NCBI RefSeq assembly: GCF_002407205.1
Contig: NZ_CP023548.1
Coordinates: 1,326,501-1,390,500 of the forward strand
Origin: Rhodobacter sp. CZR27
GTDB taxonomy: Bacteria; Pseudomonadota; Alphaproteobacteria; Rhodobacterales; Rhodobacteraceae
DNA length: 64,000 nt
Reading direction: 5' to 3'
Under the pieces are notes generated by a model. The model saw only the letters and a program-made list of their open reading frames with translations. It ran no database searches and was not told the origin of the DNA. Both the position numbers and the translations under genes were made by a program. The first letter of the stretch is position 1, and each line of letters starts with the position of its first letter. This document shows, piece by piece, positions 48,705 through 56,662 of the stretch.

Positions 48705-49574
48705 ATGACGCCTGCTGAGATCAGAACCGCCCGTGCCGCCGCCCATCGCGCCCGCGCCCGCGACTTTGCCGAGGCGCATGGCATCCCCGAGGCCGCGCTG
48801 GTCGCCGCCTTCGTGGGCCCCGGCGCCGTCGCCATCGAGGCCGCGCCCGACCGGCTGATGCCGCTCGCCGCCGCTTTGGGAGAGGCGCTGGCGCTGACCC
48901 GAAACGCTTCGGCGGTGCAGGAGCGGCAGGGCAGTTACGAGCGCTACGACCCCTGCGAGGCGAGGGTCGCAGGCCCCGAGATCGAACTGCACATCTTCCC
49001 CGAGCACTGGGTCCATGCCTTCGCCGTCACCGAAGAGACGGCCAAGGCGGCCAAGCGATCGATCCAGATCTTCGATGCCGCCGGCGAGGCGGTGCACAAG
49101 ATCCACCTGACGCCCGAAAGCGACCTTGCCGCCTTCGACCGTCTGGTCGAGGCGCTGCGCCTGCCCGACCAGGCGGATGCACTGCCGTTTGCCCCGGCCG
49201 CGGCGCCGGCGGCGGGGACGGGCACGGCTGGCTGCCTCGGGCTTGCTCCGGAGGCTGTGACCCAGCTTCTGGAACGTGCCGCAGCGGGGCAGGTGCCGCT
49301 CGGGATCCGGGTCGGAAACGCCGGCTGCCTGCAGGTCTTCCGCGGCACGGTCGAGCGGATCCTGCCGGCGGGCTACTGGATCAACGTGATGGACCCCCGC
49401 TTCAACCTGCACCTGCGGACCGATCATCTGGCCGAGGTCCGGTTGCTTCGCGCGCAGGATGGCGGGCTGTCTGTCGAGGCCATCCATCCCGACGGCTCGC
49501 GCATCGCGCTCATCGACGGATCTGGTCCCGAATGGGAGGCCCTTGCCATGGGCCTTCCGCACCTGCCGGACTGA
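48705..49574 (+). CDS. HemS/HmuS-like haem-handling protein without the usual axial histidine
   Basis: A 289-residue cytoplasmic protein with two repeated HemS halves. The N-terminal half shows QERQGSYERYDP, IELHIFPEHWVHAFAV, SIQIFDAAGEAVHKIHL. The C-terminal half shows GNAGCLQVFRGTV and YWINVMDPRFNLHLRTDHLAEV. HemS-type proteins carry or degrade haem taken up through HmuTUV systems. Typical members are about 340-350 residues, and the axial His lies in a linker segment between the halves. Here the linker is short, Ala/Pro-rich and has no His. No haem receptor or transporter genes are adjacent. The ATG at 48705 has GAAGGA 8 bases ahead. Confidence 0.8.
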   Translation: MTPAEIRTARAAAHRARARDFAEAHGIPEAALVAAFVGPGAVAIEAAPDRLMPLAAALGEALALTRNASAVQERQGSYERYDPCEARVAGPEIELHIFPEHWVHAFAVTEETAKAAKRSIQIFDAAGEAVHKIHLTPESDLAAFDRLVEALRLPDQADALPFAPAAAPAAGTGTAGCLGLAPEAVTQLLERAAAGQVPLGIRVGNAGCLQVFRGTVERILPAGYWINVMDPRFNLHLRTDHLAEVRLLRAQDGGLSVEAIHPDGSRIALIDGSGPEWEALAMGLPHLPD

Positions 49575-49705
49575 TCCGCCAGGAGTTTTACCGCGAGGAT
49601 GGGTATGTTGATGCTTGCGATGGTTTCGCGCCTGCCGGGCTGAACCCGGACCCGAGGCGCGGCGATCTCGCCCCGCCAGTCCCGGACCGCGGCGGGCGCT
49701 GCGGC

Positions 49706-50731
49706 TCAGCGTAGCCGGCCGATCGGGCCGATCGCCGGAAATCCGGGCACTCCGGCGCAGCCGCCGCCCTCGGGACGCTGCACCATCGAGGCAAGGGCAA
49801 TCCGCGGCAGGGACAGGATCGGGCGATGGCTGCGGGTCAGGCGCCGGATCGTGGCGCAGAGGTCCTCGGACGGCGCGCTCTTCAGCTTCACCGCGTCGAA
49901 GCCGCCGCAGAAGAGGCGCTCCGCCTCCTCGCGCGGCGCCTCACAGGCCAATCCCGCCACCGGCACCGGAGAGCGACCCGCCGCAGCCTCGCGGCGCCGG
50001 AGCGCGCCCAGCAACTCGAGGCCATCGACCGGACCGTCGAGGTCGATCAGCACCAGATCGAACCGCAGGCTTGCGGCCGGGCCGGCGTCGGACCGCCGCA
50101 CCACCCGCGCGCCCTGCATTTCGAGAGCCGAGGCCACCCCGTCGAGCGAGCGCTGCTGCTCCACCACGAGGATATCGAGCCCCTCGAGATCCGCCGCCGC
50201 AGCGTCCCGGCCCGGCTCTTCCCGGCCAGCGGGCAGGACGATCACCAGCTCGCTGTCCTCGCCCGGTCCGGCGGCAAGGCCGACGCTGGCGCCCAGTTCG
50301 CTGACGAACTTCCGCACGAGGGTCTGGATCGACGGCCCGGCCACGGGCGTGGCGCGGGCCCAGATCAGCCCGTCGTCGCGTGCCGCCTCGCGGATGTCGC
50401 CGAAGCGCACCGACAGCGTCACCGGCCCGTCCGGCTCGCCGCCGATGCGGACGGACACCGTGCCGCGTCGGGTGAAGCGGATCGCGCTGCGCACCAGCGC
50501 CGTCGTCAGGTCGAGGAGGCGCTCGGCGTCGCCCAGCCGCGCCTCTTCGGCCCGGTCGTCGGCGCGGACATCAAGTGCCACGCCTTCCACCCGTGCAAGC
50601 GGGCGCAGCCGCGCAACCCGGTCGGCCAGTTCGCCCGAAAGGACGCGCTCTGACCGACCGGGGGCCGCAACCGCGGGGGGACGGCGGCGGATGACAACCT
50701 GCGGATGGGTCGGGGTCTTAGGCAGTGGCAT
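49706..50731 (-). CDS. Degenerate histidine-kinase ATPase plus receiver protein
   Basis: A 341-residue soluble protein. Residues 50-170 resemble a HATPase_c domain (LVRSAIRFTRRGTVSVRI in the N-box position), but the Asn of the N-box is Ser and the G-boxes are weak. Residues 185-300 resemble a receiver: ILVVEQQ where active receivers have an Asp pair, then LVLIDLDGPVDGLELL, in which the phospho-acceptor Asp is kept. No dimerisation/H-box domain precedes the ATPase part. The start at 50731 is set by ACAGGAGACTCC. It lies 143 bp after the sensor kinase gene on the same strand, so it could read through from that operon. A catalytically dead signalling or scaffold role is inferred. Confidence 0.62.
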   Translation of the reverse strand: MPLPKTPTHPQVVIRRRPPAVAAPGRSERVLSGELADRVARLRPLARVEGVALDVRADDRAEEARLGDAERLLDLTTALVRSAIRFTRRGTVSVRIGGEPDGPVTLSVRFGDIREAARDDGLIWARATPVAGPSIQTLVRKFVSELGASVGLAAGPGEDSELVIVLPAGREEPGRDAAAADLEGLDILVVEQQRSLDGVASALEMQGARVVRRSDAGPAASLRFDLVLIDLDGPVDGLELLGALRRREAAAGRSPVPVAGLACEAPREEAERLFCGGFDAVKLKSAPSEDLCATIRRLTRSHRPILSLPRIALASMVQRPEGGGCAGVPGFPAIGPIGRLR

Positions 50732-50874
50732 GGAGTCTCCTGTCGTCATCGGCTTCCGCCGATCCACGCGGCAAGCGCAGCGGATGCGGAACGACAGCCA
50801 AGCACAGAAGAGTTGAACAGGCGGCGAACGAGCTGTTCATCTGCCGTTAAAGTTGTGCGGATCGGGTCGATCGG

Positions 50875-52233
50875 TCAGGGCTGCCCGCCCAGCGCAGGCA
50901 GTCCGGGTGGCCCGCCGCGCGGCAGCGAGAGCGTGGCGCGCAGCCCTCCCAGATCCGAAGGCTGCAGCTCGATCCTGCCGCCATAGGCTTCGGCAAGGTC
51001 GTGCGCGATGGGCAGGCCGAGGCCCGAGCCCGCCGCGCTCGTGTCGAGCCGTCCACCGGCGCGCAGGGCTTCGGCCACCGCGCTTTCGGGCAGGCCCGGC
51101 CCGTCATCCTCGACCGAGACGGAGACCCGGCCCTCGTCCGAGGCGGCGCGCACGACGACGCGGCTGCGCCCCCATTTCATCGCGTTTTCAATGAGGTTGC
51201 CCAGCGCCTCCTCAAGGTCCTGCGCATCCATCGCGATGCGCAGGTCGGGCTCTACCTCGATCTCCAGCGTCTTGCCGAGGCTCAGCGGCATGGAGCGGAA
51301 CAGGCGCGCGAGCCGCTCGGCCGACTGCCGGACGTCCGCCCGTGTTCCTCCGACGGGCACGTTCGCCGCGCGGATGCGCGCCAGCGAGCGCAGGATCTGC
51401 GCGTCGATCCGGTCCAGCGCCTCGGCGGCACGTTCGACCGGGGCGCCGGCCTGTTGCAGGCTGTCGAGTTCGTTGCGCAGGATGGCGGAAGGGGTGCGCA
51501 GCGCATGGGCGAGATCGGCGGCTTGCCGCCGGGTGCGCCCGAGCAGATCGCGGTTGCGCGCGATCAGCAGGTTGATATCGGCCACGACCGGGGCGACCTC
51601 CGAGGGATAGTCGGCGGGGTCCAGCGCCTCCTCTCGCTGCCAGCGCCGGGCGATGTCCTGCCGCAGGGTCGACAGCGGCCGCAGCACGGCCGAGGTCTGC
51701 AGCATCGCGCTCAGCAGGCCGAACAGCGCCACCAGACCGAAGGCGGCGGCAAGGCCGTTGCGCACCAGCCGCCGCTCTTCCTCCAGCCGCTCCGTCGCCT
51801 CGGCGACCATGACCGTGGCTTCCGAGCCGTCCTCGAGGTCGATGCGGCGGTGGCCGATGCGCACCTGCCCGCCGGGTCCCTCGGCCTCGGTCACGCCGAG
51901 CCGGCTCGTCACCCGTTCCGGCACCGGCAGCACGCTGTCGAGCAGCGAGGTCGAGGCGGTGATGGTCCCCGTCTCGCCCACCACCTGCCAGTAGCGGCCC
52001 GAATGCGGCAACTCGTAGGAGGGGACGCCCAGAAGCCCGCTCATCGCCTCGGCATCGGGGCCCACGGCGTCGAAGGCCGCGACGACCTGCAGGTGACGGT
52101 CAGCGAGGGCCTCGTCGAACTGGCGCAGCGCGAGGGCGTCGAGGAACAGGAACAGGGTGACGCCGCCAAGCCCGACCGACAGCGCCGCCAGTGCGATCCC
52201 CGAAAGGATCGCCCGCCTGCGCAGCGAGCGCAT
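50875..52233 (-). CDS. Sensor histidine kinase, QseC/TctE/PhoQ type
   Basis: A 452-residue membrane kinase: membrane helices near residues 12-32 and 160-180 flank a periplasmic sensor of about 125 residues. The catalytic part shows the H-box LAHALRTPSAIL near residue 243, the N-box GNLIENAMKW near residue 350 and the G-box EDDGPGLP near residue 385. It overlaps the response-regulator gene by one base, so the pair is coupled. Context with a secreted PepSY protein suggests sensing at the envelope, for instance of metals or cell-surface stress. Confidence 0.88.
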   Translation of the reverse strand: MRSLRRRAILSGIALAALSVGLGGVTLFLFLDALALRQFDEALADRHLQVVAAFDAVGPDAEAMSGLLGVPSYELPHSGRYWQVVGETGTITASTSLLDSVLPVPERVTSRLGVTEAEGPGGQVRIGHRRIDLEDGSEATVMVAEATERLEEERRLVRNGLAAAFGLVALFGLLSAMLQTSAVLRPLSTLRQDIARRWQREEALDPADYPSEVAPVVADINLLIARNRDLLGRTRRQAADLAHALRTPSAILRNELDSLQQAGAPVERAAEALDRIDAQILRSLARIRAANVPVGGTRADVRQSAERLARLFRSMPLSLGKTLEIEVEPDLRIAMDAQDLEEALGNLIENAMKWGRSRVVVRAASDEGRVSVSVEDDGPGLPESAVAEALRAGGRLDTSAAGSGLGLPIAHDLAEAYGGRIELQPSDLGGLRATLSLPRGGPPGLPALGGQP

Positions 52234-52892
52234 CAGTCCGCGTCGATGCTGTAGCCGCGGCCGCGCACGGTCCGGATCAGGTCCGGCCCCAGCTTGCGGC
52301 GCAGGCGGGCGACGAAGACGGCGATGGTGTTCGAGTCGCGGTCGCCGTCATAGCTGTAGATATGCTCGGACAGCTCCGTCCGGGGCACCATGCGGCCGAT
52401 GTTGTGCACGAGGTAGGTCATGACCGCGACCTCCTGCTGGGTCAGGTCCACCGGCACCCCCTCGACCGTGGCTCGGCCCGTGCGCGTGTCGAACTCCAGC
52501 GAGCCCTTGCGGAACACCGGATCGGCAGAGGGCATCCGGCGGCGCAGGATGGCGCGGATGCGGGCCGCGAGTTCGGACATGTGGAAGGGCTTGGTGAGAT
52601 AGTCGTCGGCGCCGGCGTCCAGCCCGTCCACCCGCTGGGACCAGCCGTCGCGGGCGGTGAGGATCAGCACCGGGATGTCGATGCCCTGGCTGCGCCAGTC
52701 CTTCAGGATCGAGAGGCCGTCGCGCCGCGGAAGCCCGAGGTCGAGGATGATTGCGTCATAGGGCTCGGTCGCGCCGAGGAACGCCGCCTCGTCGCCGTCA
52801 TGCGCGACATCCACGGCGCGGCCTTCGGCGGCAAGGACGCGCCGGATCTGGTCGCAGAGCGCCACCTCGTCTTCGGCAAGCAGTATCCGCAT
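52233..52892 (-). CDS. OmpR/PhoB-family response regulator
   Basis: A 219-residue regulator with a complete receiver (acidic residues in LLAEDEVALC, phospho-acceptor Asp in AIILDLGLPRRDG near residue 51, Lys in YLTKPF near residue 101) and a C-terminal winged helix ending SNTIAVFVARLRRKLG...IRTVRGRGYS, typical of the QseB/TctD group. It is preceded by the PepSY gene (33 bp) and followed by its kinase. A direct repeat with 11-bp period ahead of the PepSY gene is a likely target for autoregulation. Confidence 0.92.
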   Translation of the reverse strand: MRILLAEDEVALCDQIRRVLAAEGRAVDVAHDGDEAAFLGATEPYDAIILDLGLPRRDGLSILKDWRSQGIDIPVLILTARDGWSQRVDGLDAGADDYLTKPFHMSELAARIRAILRRRMPSADPVFRKGSLEFDTRTGRATVEGVPVDLTQQEVAVMTYLVHNIGRMVPRTELSEHIYSYDGDRDSNTIAVFVARLRRKLGPDLIRTVRGRGYSIDAD

Positions 52893-52925
52893 CCGGGCTC
52901 CTGTGTGGTGGAAGGAAAACCATAT

Positions 52926-53762
52926 CTACTTCCTTCCGTTCCCGCCACCGCCACCATTCCCGTTCCCGCCCCCATTGCCGCCACCGTTCCCGTTGCCGCC
53001 TCCATTCCCGTTGTCGCCACCGTTCCCGTTGCCGCCGCCATTCCCGTTGCCGCCGCCATTCCCGTTGTCGCCGCCGTTCCCGTTGTCGCCACCGTTCCCG
53101 TTGCCGCCGCCGTTCCCGTTGTCGCCACCGTTCCCGTTGTCGCCACCGTTCCCGTTGTCGCCACCATTCCCGTTGTCGCCGCCGTTCCCGTTGTCGCCAC
53201 CGTTCCCGTTGTCGCCACCATTCCCGTTGCCGCCGCCATTCCCGTTGCCGCCACCACTTCCGCCGCTGTTGCCGCTCCCGCCACTGTTCCCCTTGCCTCC
53301 GGCAGCGCTGCCGCTTCCCGGGGTTCCGCTGGTTCCCTTCGTGCTGCCGGACGCGCTGGTGCCGGGTCCCGGCCCGGCGGAGGTGCTGGCCGTGCCGCGG
53401 GGCGAGGCAGTGCCGGCCGCCGATGCATTGCGCCGGGCGGTTTCGCGGATCTGCTTCGCGGTCGCGCTGTTGCTGGGGACGAAGTCGCCGCTGGCGCCAT
53501 CCACCACCACGCTGACAAGCCGACCGGTCGGCTGCAGGACGACGACGCGATAGACCACCCGGTCCGCCCTGTAGGCGCGGACATCGACCGGTTCGCCCTC
53601 GACCGAAGCCTTCAGCTTGCGCAGGATGCGCGACAGGCTGATGCTCTCGCCCTTGCGGACCTTGTCGCGCAATTCGGCCTGGCTCAACTCGTCCCAGGCG
53701 GATGCCGCCGTCGGCCCGACGGTCCCGAGGCAGAGACAGATGACGGCGAGGATCCTGATCAT
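52926..53762 (-). CDS. Secreted PepSY-domain protein with an Asn/Gly hexapeptide array
   Basis: A 278-residue protein with a signal peptide (about 1-22, cleavage ASA-W). A PepSY-like domain spans about residues 30-100 (ISLSRILRKLKASVEGEPVDV, YRVVVLQPTGRLVSVVVDGASG). A Ser/Thr/Gly linker follows and then a long array of NGNGGD/NGNGGG hexapeptides to the C-terminus. PepSY domains are thought to inhibit or bind partner proteins in the periplasm; being first in an operon with a response regulator and sensor kinase, it may feed into that sensor. The array is encoded by 18-bp tandem repeats and is likely to vary in copy number between strains. Confidence 0.8.
   Translation of the reverse strand: MIRILAVICLCLGTVGPTAASAWDELSQAELRDKVRKGESISLSRILRKLKASVEGEPVDVRAYRADRVVYRVVVLQPTGRLVSVVVDGASGDFVPSNSATAKQIRETARRNASAAGTASPRGTASTSAGPGPGTSASGSTKGTSGTPGSGSAAGGKGNSGGSGNSGGSGGGNGNGGGNGNGGDNGNGGDNGNGGDNGNGGDNGNGGDNGNGGDNGNGGGNGNGGDNGNGGDNGNGGGNGNGGGNGNGGDNGNGGGNGNGGGNGGGNGNGGGGGNGRK
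52987..53256. repeat. 15 tandem copies of an 18-bp unit
   Basis: The plus-strand unit ttcccgttgYcgccRccR repeats 15 times at an exact 18-bp period, starting at 52987, 53005 and so on to 53239. Variation is mainly at the Y position, which switches the encoded residue between Asp and Gly (9 Asp, 6 Gly forms), and at wobble bases. The reading frame of the PepSY gene is kept throughout. Confidence 0.92.
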
Positions 53763-54078
53763 GGGCTTTGCCTTAGCAGAGACATGGTGAACCGGGCATG
53801 AACGGCGGGTTCCAGCTCGGTTAAAGGCCAGCCGTGCAATCCACGTTCCGTCACGAAGGCAGCGATACGCCAGCGCGCGGGCAAATCCGAGCCGGCCAAA
53901 GGTAGCGCCGCGCGCGGGTAGTCCAAGGCGGGGCTCGGACTTTCCTCGTGCCTAGAACGGCCTGCGCGCCGGACCTGACCCGCGGCCTGATCCTTGCGGG
54001 GCAGGGCGCGACGGCCGCACGCCGGCTAACCGGAGGAGCGGGATCTGCAAGCCGGGGTCTGCGGCAACCCGGATGGGA
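53763..54078. other. 316-bp gap between the WYL and PepSY genes
   Basis: It holds the likely promoter region of the PepSY-regulator-kinase operon, including the TGAAC direct repeat. The remainder is GC-rich and has no supported gene. Confidence 0.5.
53788..53803 (-). promoter_or_regulatory. Direct repeat GTTCA-N6-GTTCA, probable response-regulator box
   Basis: On the minus strand GTTCA occurs twice with an 11-bp start-to-start distance, one DNA turn, about 25-40 bp upstream of the PepSY start. OmpR/PhoB-type regulators bind such direct repeats, so this suggests control by the regulator encoded in the same operon. Confidence 0.4.
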
Positions 54079-55077
54079 TCAGGGCAGCGCGTCGAAATCG
54101 GCGCGCCGGTGGCCGGCGCACAGGCTCCTGAGGCCCTCGGGCTCCAGCACCTCGACGGCGTCTCCCCACTGGTAGAGGTGCCACGCCATCTCGAGCCAGC
54201 CCGAGGCGCGGAACCGGACGGTCAGCGCGCCGTCCGGCTCGTCCGTCAATTCCTGCCGCGGGTGGAAGACGAATTCCCGTGCGACCGGAGCGGCCTCGGG
54301 CGAGAAGCGCCAGACGACCTCCTCGAATTCCGCATCGGCGTGATACGAGCCGAAGGCCCGCGCGGCATGGTCGTCGAGGTTGAAGCCGGGGTCGCGCATG
54401 AAGGACGGCGCCTCGAGCCGCGCGCCCAGCACGCGGTCCATCCGGAAATGCCGGAAGCGGCCGTCGCCCCCCTGTTCCCGCGCCACGAGATAGCGCCGGA
54501 TGCCGAGCAGCAGGCCATACGGTTCCAGCCTGCGCTCGCGCGGGGCCTCGTCGCGGCCGCCGGCATAGGTGATCGTCACGAGATGCGGCCCCTTCAGCGC
54601 CTCGGCGATGATCGACAGGACATGCGGGTCGCTTCGAACCCGCGGACCCGGCCGCGAGGCGAAGCCATGCGCCTCAAGCACCGCCTCGGCATCGGCCTCG
54701 GCCCGGCGGGCGTGCGGCCCCGGCATCCCCGACAGCAGCCGGTCGCGGAGCGAGCGCAGGGCCGCCGCCTCCAGCACCTCGCCCTCGCGCTCGGCGCGGC
54801 GGATCGCCATCTCGACCGCGGCCAGCTCGCTGTCACGGATGCCGCGGGCCAGCATCAGCCGCGCGTCCTCGCCCTTCAGCTTCCAGAACTTCCGGCGCTG
54901 GTCGTCGGTCCGGGTCTCGACGTTCGGGAAGCAGTCCTCGAGCGCCCGCGTCATGCGCTGCGCGGTGCGGCGGTCCACCTCGAACTCGGCTTCGATCTCC
55001 TGAAGGCCCACCCCGAAGTGGCGCGACGCCGCCATCTCCGCAAGCCGGAGCAGATCGGTGGCCTTGGCGAAGGACAT
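54079..55077 (-). CDS. WYL-domain transcriptional regulator
   Basis: A 332-residue regulator. The N-terminal winged helix covers about residues 1-65 (KATDLLRLAEMAASRHFGVGLQEIEAEF in overlapping parts, then DRRTAQRMTRAL as recognition helix). The WYL domain covers about residues 145-220, with RRLEPYGLLLGIRRYLVA in place of the W-Y-L signature, and a WCX-like C-terminal domain follows. WYL proteins sense nucleotides or nucleic acid and regulate DNA damage, metabolism or defence genes. The ATG at 55077 follows CAGGTGCCGC. It is divergent from the cytochrome b561 gene; no defence genes are adjacent. Confidence 0.85.
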   Translation of the reverse strand: MSFAKATDLLRLAEMAASRHFGVGLQEIEAEFEVDRRTAQRMTRALEDCFPNVETRTDDQRRKFWKLKGEDARLMLARGIRDSELAAVEMAIRRAEREGEVLEAAALRSLRDRLLSGMPGPHARRAEADAEAVLEAHGFASRPGPRVRSDPHVLSIIAEALKGPHLVTITYAGGRDEAPRERRLEPYGLLLGIRRYLVAREQGGDGRFRHFRMDRVLGARLEAPSFMRDPGFNLDDHAARAFGSYHADAEFEEVVWRFSPEAAPVAREFVFHPRQELTDEPDGALTVRFRASGWLEMAWHLYQWGDAVEVLEPEGLRSLCAGHRRADFDALP

Positions 55078-55374
55078 GCGGCACCTGACAGGAAATGACA
55101 CCCTGCCAGCCTATTGACGGAGCTGCGGCCTGTCGAGGAGATTCTCCCCCACGGCATTGAAGGACGACCCCATTTTCAGCATCCGGGGCTCCGGCAGGTC
55201 GCACCAGATACACCAAGGCGGGCCGCCGCGTCCGGTGCTGGGCAACAGGCACGCCGGCCTCAGTGAAGGGGATCGGCTGCGTCCGCGCTGCGATCGTGCA
55301 CATCGGCTGTGCGGCGCCTCGCATTCCGGTCGGATGCCCGACCGACTAGCCTTTCGCGCGAAAGGAGACAGTCC

Positions 55375-56559
55375 ATGGCCCTCACGAATACAACCCGCAG
55401 CTATGGGGCGGTCGAGCGCAGCTTCCACTGGCTGATGGCCGTCATGATCCTCGCGGCGGCGCCTCTTGGCCTGATCGCGAACCGGCTGCCGCACGACACG
55501 CCCGAGGCCCTTGCCCGCAAGGTCGAGGTCTTCTCGCTGCACAAGACGCTGGGCGTCGCGATCTTCGGCATGGCGCTCTTGCGCGTGCTCTGGGTGCTGG
55601 TGCAGCCGCGGCCCGCCCCGCTCCATCCCGAGCGGCGGATCGAGACCGCCCTTGCCGGTGCGGTGCACGGGCTGCTCTATCTGTCGCTTCTGGGCGTGCC
55701 GCTGGCGGGATGGGTCGAACATGCGGCAAGCGACGGGTTCGCGCCGATCCTCTGGCCGCTCGGGCAGTCCCTGCCGCTGGTGCCGAAGTCGGCCGCGGTG
55801 GCCGAGGTCGCAGGCGCGCTGCATGTGGCCTTTGGCTGGTCCATGATCCTGGCGATCGGCCTGCATGTGGCGGGGGCGCTGAAGCACCAGCTGGCGGACC
55901 GGGACGAGACGCTTGCACGCATGGCCTGGGGCCGGGCCGCAGGACCGGGCCGGGCAGCGCGGTCCGCCGGGCCGGCGCTGGCGGCGCTTGCCCTCTATGC
56001 CGCCGCCGCGGGCGGCGCGCTGGCGCTGATGTCCGCGTCCCGCCCCGAGACCGCGACCGCACTGGCGCCGGTCGCCTCGGACTGGGTGGTGGAGGAGGGG
56101 TCGCTGGGCTTCACCGTCCGGCAGATGGGCAGCGAGGTCGGCGGCAGCTTTCCGGACTGGACCGCCGCCATCCGCTTCGACGAGACGCCGGTGGAGGGGC
56201 GCCACGGCGAGGTCACGGTCACCATCGCGGCGGACAGCCTCACGCTCGGCGCGGTGACGGAGCAGGCGCGCTCGGCCGAGTTCCTCGACGTGGCCGCCCA
56301 TCCGCGGGCCGTGTTCCGGGCGGAGATCCTGCCGGCCGATCAGGGATACATCGCGCGGGGAACGCTGGATCTGCGCGGGGTGAAGGTGCCGGTGACGCTG
56401 CCCTTCCGGCTCGAGATCGAGGGCGACCTTGCGCGGATGGAAGGCTCAACCACGCTCGACCGGCGCGACTTCGGTATCGGCAAGAGCCACGTGGACGAGG
56501 CCGCCGTGGGTTTCGGCGTCCGGGTCGATGTCGCGCTGACCGCCCGCCGCGGGGGCTGA
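55375..56559 (+). CDS. Cytochrome b561 fused to a periplasmic YceI domain
   Basis: A 394-residue protein. The first about 185 residues form a four-helix cytochrome b561 (SFHWLMAVMILAAAPLGL, SLHKTLGVAIFGMALLRVLW, VHGLLYLSLLGVPLAGW, GALHVAFGWSMILAIGLHVAG; each has a candidate haem His). After a fifth hydrophobic segment near residue 215, residues 235-390 are a YceI lipocalin-like domain (GSLGFTVRQMGSEVGGSF, LDVAAHPRAVFRAEI, RRDFGIGK). YceI proteins bind isoprenoid lipids such as quinones, so the fusion could present a lipid to the haem protein. AAAGGAGACAGTCC precedes the ATG. A separate YceI gene is convergent downstream. Confidence 0.85.
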   Translation: MALTNTTRSYGAVERSFHWLMAVMILAAAPLGLIANRLPHDTPEALARKVEVFSLHKTLGVAIFGMALLRVLWVLVQPRPAPLHPERRIETALAGAVHGLLYLSLLGVPLAGWVEHAASDGFAPILWPLGQSLPLVPKSAAVAEVAGALHVAFGWSMILAIGLHVAGALKHQLADRDETLARMAWGRAAGPGRAARSAGPALAALALYAAAAGGALALMSASRPETATALAPVASDWVVEEGSLGFTVRQMGSEVGGSFPDWTAAIRFDETPVEGRHGEVTVTIAADSLTLGAVTEQARSAEFLDVAAHPRAVFRAEILPADQGYIARGTLDLRGVKVPVTLPFRLEIEGDLARMEGSTTLDRRDFGIGKSHVDEAAVGFGVRVDVALTARRGG

Positions 56560-56589
56560 GGGGCGCGGCATCCGCGCGGGTCAAACGGA

Positions 56590-56619
56590 AACGGGCCGCC
56601 GGAGATCCGGCGGCCCGTT
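56590..56619. terminator. Bidirectional terminator between the b561-YceI and YceI genes
   Basis: A perfect 13-bp GC-rich stem (AACGGGCCGCCGG with its complement) and an AGAT loop lie midway in the 103-bp gap between the two converging genes. Confidence 0.7.
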
Positions 56620-56662
56620 CGCTGTCATGGGGTTCCGGCCGCACGCATGGCGGCCGGATGGT

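Noticed and set aside
52987..53256. A CRISPR array, suggested by regular short repeats
   Set aside because: The 18-bp units are contiguous with no spacers and keep a reading frame; they encode a protein repeat.
52903..53553. A plus-strand proline-rich (PFPLPP) frame across the 18-bp repeats
   Set aside because: It is the reverse-strand translation of the hexapeptide array; the minus-strand frame has a signal peptide and PepSY domain.
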